A stretch of 64,000 bases of DNA, taken from Brucella pseudintermedia. Its GTDB lineage: Bacteria; Pseudomonadota; Alphaproteobacteria; Rhizobiales; Rhizobiaceae. Positions 61,286 to 64,000 of this stretch are shown in pieces (the stretch's first letter is position 1; the number at the start of each line of letters is the position of its first letter). The DNA lies in assembly GCF_042697365.1 (NCBI RefSeq), contig NZ_CP137605.1. One strand, given 5' to 3'. Below the pieces are notes generated by a model. The model did not search any database, was not told the origin of the DNA, and saw nothing but the letters and a program-made list of their open reading frames with translations. A program made the position numbers and the translations under genes.

Positions 61286-64000
61286 TCTGCTGCCTCCTTC
61301 ACTGCGGAGTTGCGGTTGCCTTCTTCAAGCGGCCCTTCCATCCAGTCCACATGGTCGAGCTTGCGTACCACCACGAACTCGTCGCGGTTGGCGCCGACGG
61401 TGCCGTAATAGTTGAAGCCATAGGACTGGTGGGCGTAGCCGCCGATCATATGGGTCGGCTTGGTGATGATGCGGGTGACGGAGTTGTGAATGCCGCCGCG
61501 CTGGCCGGTGAGCGGCGAGCCGGGCGTGTTCACGATCTTCTCCTGCGCGTGATACATGAAGATGGTTCCATCCTTCATGCGCTGGGAAACGACCGCACGG
61601 GCAACGATGGCGCCGTTGGCGTTATAGACTTCCACCCAGTCATTATCGACGATGCCAGCCTTCGCCGCATCCGGCTCCGAAATCCAGACAACCGGCCCGC
61701 CGCGATTGAGCGTCAGCATCAACAGATTGTCCGTATAGGTGGAGTGGATGCCCCATTTCTGGTGCGGCGTAATGAAATTGAGCACCAGATGCGGCTGGCC
61801 GTCCGCCTTCTCGCGGATCGCCGGATTGACCGTCTTGGTGTCGATCGGCGGGCGATAGACGCAGAAGCCCTCGCCGAAGGCGCGCATCCACAGATGGTCC
61901 TGATAGAGCTGCTGACGGCCGGTCAGCGTGCGCCACGGGATCAGCTCATGCACATTGGTATAGCCCGCATTGTAGCAGACATGCTCGGATTCCAGCCCCG
62001 ACCAGGTTGGCGAGGAGATGATCTTGCGGGGCTGCGCGACAATATCGCGATAGCGGATCTTCTCTTCCTCCTTGGGGATGGCCAGATGGGTGTGGTCGCG
62101 TCCGGTGAACTTCGACAGCGCTTCCCATGCTTTCACCGCCACTTCGCCGTTGGTTTCCGGCGCGAGCGACAGGATGACCTCGGTTGCGTCCACATCGGTA
62201 TAGATGCGCGGACGCCCTTCGGTCGCACCCGGCTCATGGACCTTGCCGTTCAGCTTGCCGAGCAGTTCCACCTCGTGTTCGGTATTCCACGAAATACCCT
62301 TGCCGCCATTGCCGAGCTTGTCGAGGAGCGGCCCGACGGAAGTGTAGCGCTTGTAGAGGTTCGGATAATCGCGCTCCACAACCACGACCGATGGCATGGT
62401 CTTGCCGGGGATCGGCTCGACTTCGCCCTTCTTCCAGTCCAGCACGTCCTTCGGCTGCGCCAGTTCGCCCGCCGTGTCGTGCAGGGTCGGCACCAGAACG
62501 ATGTCCTTCTCCACGCCCAGCACTTCCGGCGCCACTTCGGAGAACTTCTTGGCGATGCCCTTGAAGATTTCCCAGTCGCTGCGCGCTTCCCAAGCCGGGT
62601 CGGCAGCGCTCGACAGCGGATGGATGAAGGGATGCATGTCGGAAGTGTTGAGATCGTTCTTCTCGTACCAGGTGGCGGTCGGCAGAACGATATCGGAATA
62701 GACGCAGGTCGTGGACATGCGGAAATCGAGCGTGACCAGCAGGTCGAGCTTTCCTTCCGGCGCATTCTCGTGCCACACGGCCTCGCGGCTTTCCTGCGCG
62801 CCTTCCTGTCCCAGATCCTTGCCAAGCAGGCCATTCGACGTGCCGAGCAGGTGCTTCAGGAAATATTCATGCCCCTTGCCCGACGAACCGAGCAGGTTGG
62901 AGCGCCAGACGAACATGTTGCGCGGCCAATTGGCCTCGTGGTCCGGGTCTTCGCACGACATGGTGAGGGTGCCGTTCTTCAAGGCATCGGCGATGAAGTC
63001 CTTCGGCTCCTTGCCCGATACGGCGGCCTCCCTGGCAAGCTGCAGCGGGTTGGTCTGGAGCTGCGGCGCGGAAGGCAGCCAGCCCATGCGCTCGGCCCGG
63101 ATATTATAGTCGATCATCGTGCCATCCCACGCGCCGTCCGGAGCGGTGGGCGAGAGGATGTCCTGCACCTTCACGGTTTCGTAGCGCCACTGGTCGGTAT
63201 GCGCGTAGAAGAATGAGGTGGAGTTCATGTGGCGCGGCGGACGGTTCCAGTCCAGCGCGAAGGCAAGCGCGGTCCAGCCGGTCTGCGGACGCAGCTTTTC
63301 CTGCCCCACATAATGGCTCCAGCCGCCGCCCGACTGGCCGATACAACCGCACATCACCAGCATGTTGATGATGCCGCGATAGTTCATGTCCATGTGGTAC
63401 CAGTGGTTGAGACCGGCACCGAGAATGACCATGGAGCGGCCATTGGTCTTTTCGGCGTTGGTTGCAAATTCGCGGGCGACCGCAATGATCTGGTCGCGCG
63501 GGACGCCCGTGATCTTCTCCGCCCAGGCCGGGGTATAGGGCAGGCCCTCGTCATAGGACTTGGCGGAGTTCTCGTCGCCAAGCCCGCGATCGAGGCCGTA
63601 ATTGGCGGCGAACAGGTCGAACACGGTCGCGACCAGCACCTCGCCCTTTTTCAGCTTGAGCTTGCGGGCCGGAACCTTGCGCACCAGCACGCTGTCATGG
63701 TCCGTGCCTTCGAAATAATCGTGCTCGCGATTGCCGAAATAGGGGAAGGCCACATCGGCGACCGCATCGTGCGCGCCCGCCTCAATGAAGCTCTTGGCAA
63801 GTTCCACATCCTTGCCCCGGCCGTCCTTTTCTTCAAGGTTCCACTGGCCGTCATCGCCCCAGCGGAAGCCGATCGAGCCCTGCGGCGCAACATAGGTGCC
63901 CGATTTCTTGTCGAAGGCGACCGTCTTCCAGTCGGGATTGTTGGCCTCGCCCAGATCGTCCTTCAGGTCGGATGCGCGCAGGAAGCGATCCGGCACGTAG
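61282..64000 (-). CDS. narG: NarG, nitrate reductase alpha subunit (partial, N-terminus outside the window)
   Basis: Catalytic molybdopterin subunit reducing nitrate to nitrite. About 905 residues are present, the C-terminal three quarters of a roughly 1,250-residue protein. The frame is open to the window edge, and the N-terminal [4Fe-4S] cluster and molybdenum Asp ligand lie beyond it. Visible signatures include NHWYHMDMNYRG (preceded by MVILGAGL), MLVMCGCIGQSGGGWSHYVG, MSTTCVYSDIVLPTATWYEK and the molybdopterin-binding end MYHAQEK. First in narGHJI; its promoter is not in the window. Confidence 0.95.
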   Translation of the reverse strand, partial: YVPDRFLRASDLKDDLGEANNPDWKTVAFDKKSGTYVAPQGSIGFRWGDDGQWNLEEKDGRGKDVELAKSFIEAGAHDAVADVAFPYFGNREHDYFEGTDHDSVLVRKVPARKLKLKKGEVLVATVFDLFAANYGLDRGLGDENSAKSYDEGLPYTPAWAEKITGVPRDQIIAVAREFATNAEKTNGRSMVILGAGLNHWYHMDMNYRGIINMLVMCGCIGQSGGGWSHYVGQEKLRPQTGWTALAFALDWNRPPRHMNSTSFFYAHTDQWRYETVKVQDILSPTAPDGAWDGTMIDYNIRAERMGWLPSAPQLQTNPLQLAREAAVSGKEPKDFIADALKNGTLTMSCEDPDHEANWPRNMFVWRSNLLGSSGKGHEYFLKHLLGTSNGLLGKDLGQEGAQESREAVWHENAPEGKLDLLVTLDFRMSTTCVYSDIVLPTATWYEKNDLNTSDMHPFIHPLSSAADPAWEARSDWEIFKGIAKKFSEVAPEVLGVEKDIVLVPTLHDTAGELAQPKDVLDWKKGEVEPIPGKTMPSVVVVERDYPNLYKRYTSVGPLLDKLGNGGKGISWNTEHEVELLGKLNGKVHEPGATEGRPRIYTDVDATEVILSLAPETNGEVAVKAWEALSKFTGRDHTHLAIPKEEEKIRYRDIVAQPRKIISSPTWSGLESEHVCYNAGYTNVHELIPWRTLTGRQQLYQDHLWMRAFGEGFCVYRPPIDTKTVNPAIREKADGQPHLVLNFITPHQKWGIHSTYTDNLLMLTLNRGGPVVWISEPDAAKAGIVDNDWVEVYNANGAIVARAVVSQRMKDGTIFMYHAQEKIVNTPGSPLTGQRGGIHNSVTRIITKPTHMIGGYAHQSYGFNYYGTVGANRDEFVVVRKLDHVDWMEGPLEEGNRNSAVKEAAE

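Noticed and set aside
61351..63216. A 621-codon plus-strand frame opposite narG
   Set aside because: Antisense to an unmistakable nitrate reductase gene; no domain pattern of its own.

Overview
The window is a gene-dense, high-GC alphaproteobacterial segment. It almost certainly comes from the second replicon of a Brucella sensu lato genome (classical Brucella or the Ochrobactrum-like lineage). The main reasons are a complete, intact erythritol locus in the Brucella arrangement (eryABCD, a DeoR regulator, eryH, eryI, with a divergent eryEFG transporter), a rhizobial-type thu disaccharide locus, and a narGHJI operon with pseudoazurin and nnrS nearby. I cannot separate the species from sequence alone. 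I saw no rRNA, tRNA, CRISPR array, insertion sequence or prophage.

Layout. 1-2.4 kb: end of an iron alcohol dehydrogenase and a permease-like membrane protein. 2.4-9.9 kb: thuEFGKAB (reverse) with divergent thuR. 10-15.3 kb: a CDF cation exporter, then a GntR/MFS/SDR/PEP-mutase-family catabolic group. 15.3-16.5 kb: a RES/Xre toxin-antitoxin pair with a perfect palindromic operator. 16.5-21.9 kb: a BacA-like ABC exporter, a LysR regulator, an aldo/keto reductase and an MFS exporter. 21.9-25.6 kb: a self-regulated tetR-hlyD-ABC exporter operon. 25.7-30.1 kb: a carnitine catabolic set (fused carnitine dehydrogenase/thioesterase, BKACE enzyme, GlxA-type regulator, quaternary-amine binding protein). 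30.3-34.9 kb: a cupin and a second polyol module (dehydrogenase, kinase, DeoR). 35-47.3 kb: the erythritol locus. 47.3-51.5 kb: fba, fbp and tkt. 51.8-53.7 kb: nnrS and pseudoazurin behind an FNR/NnrR-type box. 53.9-56.9 kb: Ldh2-family and DapA-family enzymes with a GntR regulator, possibly hydroxyproline-related. 56.9-64 kb: narGHJI with a parvulin and a DUF2478 gene at its tail; narG runs off the window.

How it fits together. Erythritol is imported by EryEFG and converted by EryA, B, C, H and I to D-erythrose-4-phosphate. The neighbouring tkt, fba and fbp genes encode the steps that carry erythrose-4-phosphate into the pentose phosphate pathway and gluconeogenesis, so a whole route from polyol to hexose-phosphate lies in about 16 kb. 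The remaining blocks are separate nutrient modules (trehalose-type disaccharides, carnitine, possibly hydroxyproline) and an anaerobic nitrate respiration block.

The most interesting unexplained structure is in the ery divergent region: short ORFs with strong ribosome-binding sites precede both transcription units, and a 10-bp motif occurs twice in opposite orientations. Active-site deviations in the triosephosphate-isomerase-like EryH and RpiB-like EryI, a series of very clean palindromic operators, and a thuE-thuF stem-loop are also notable.
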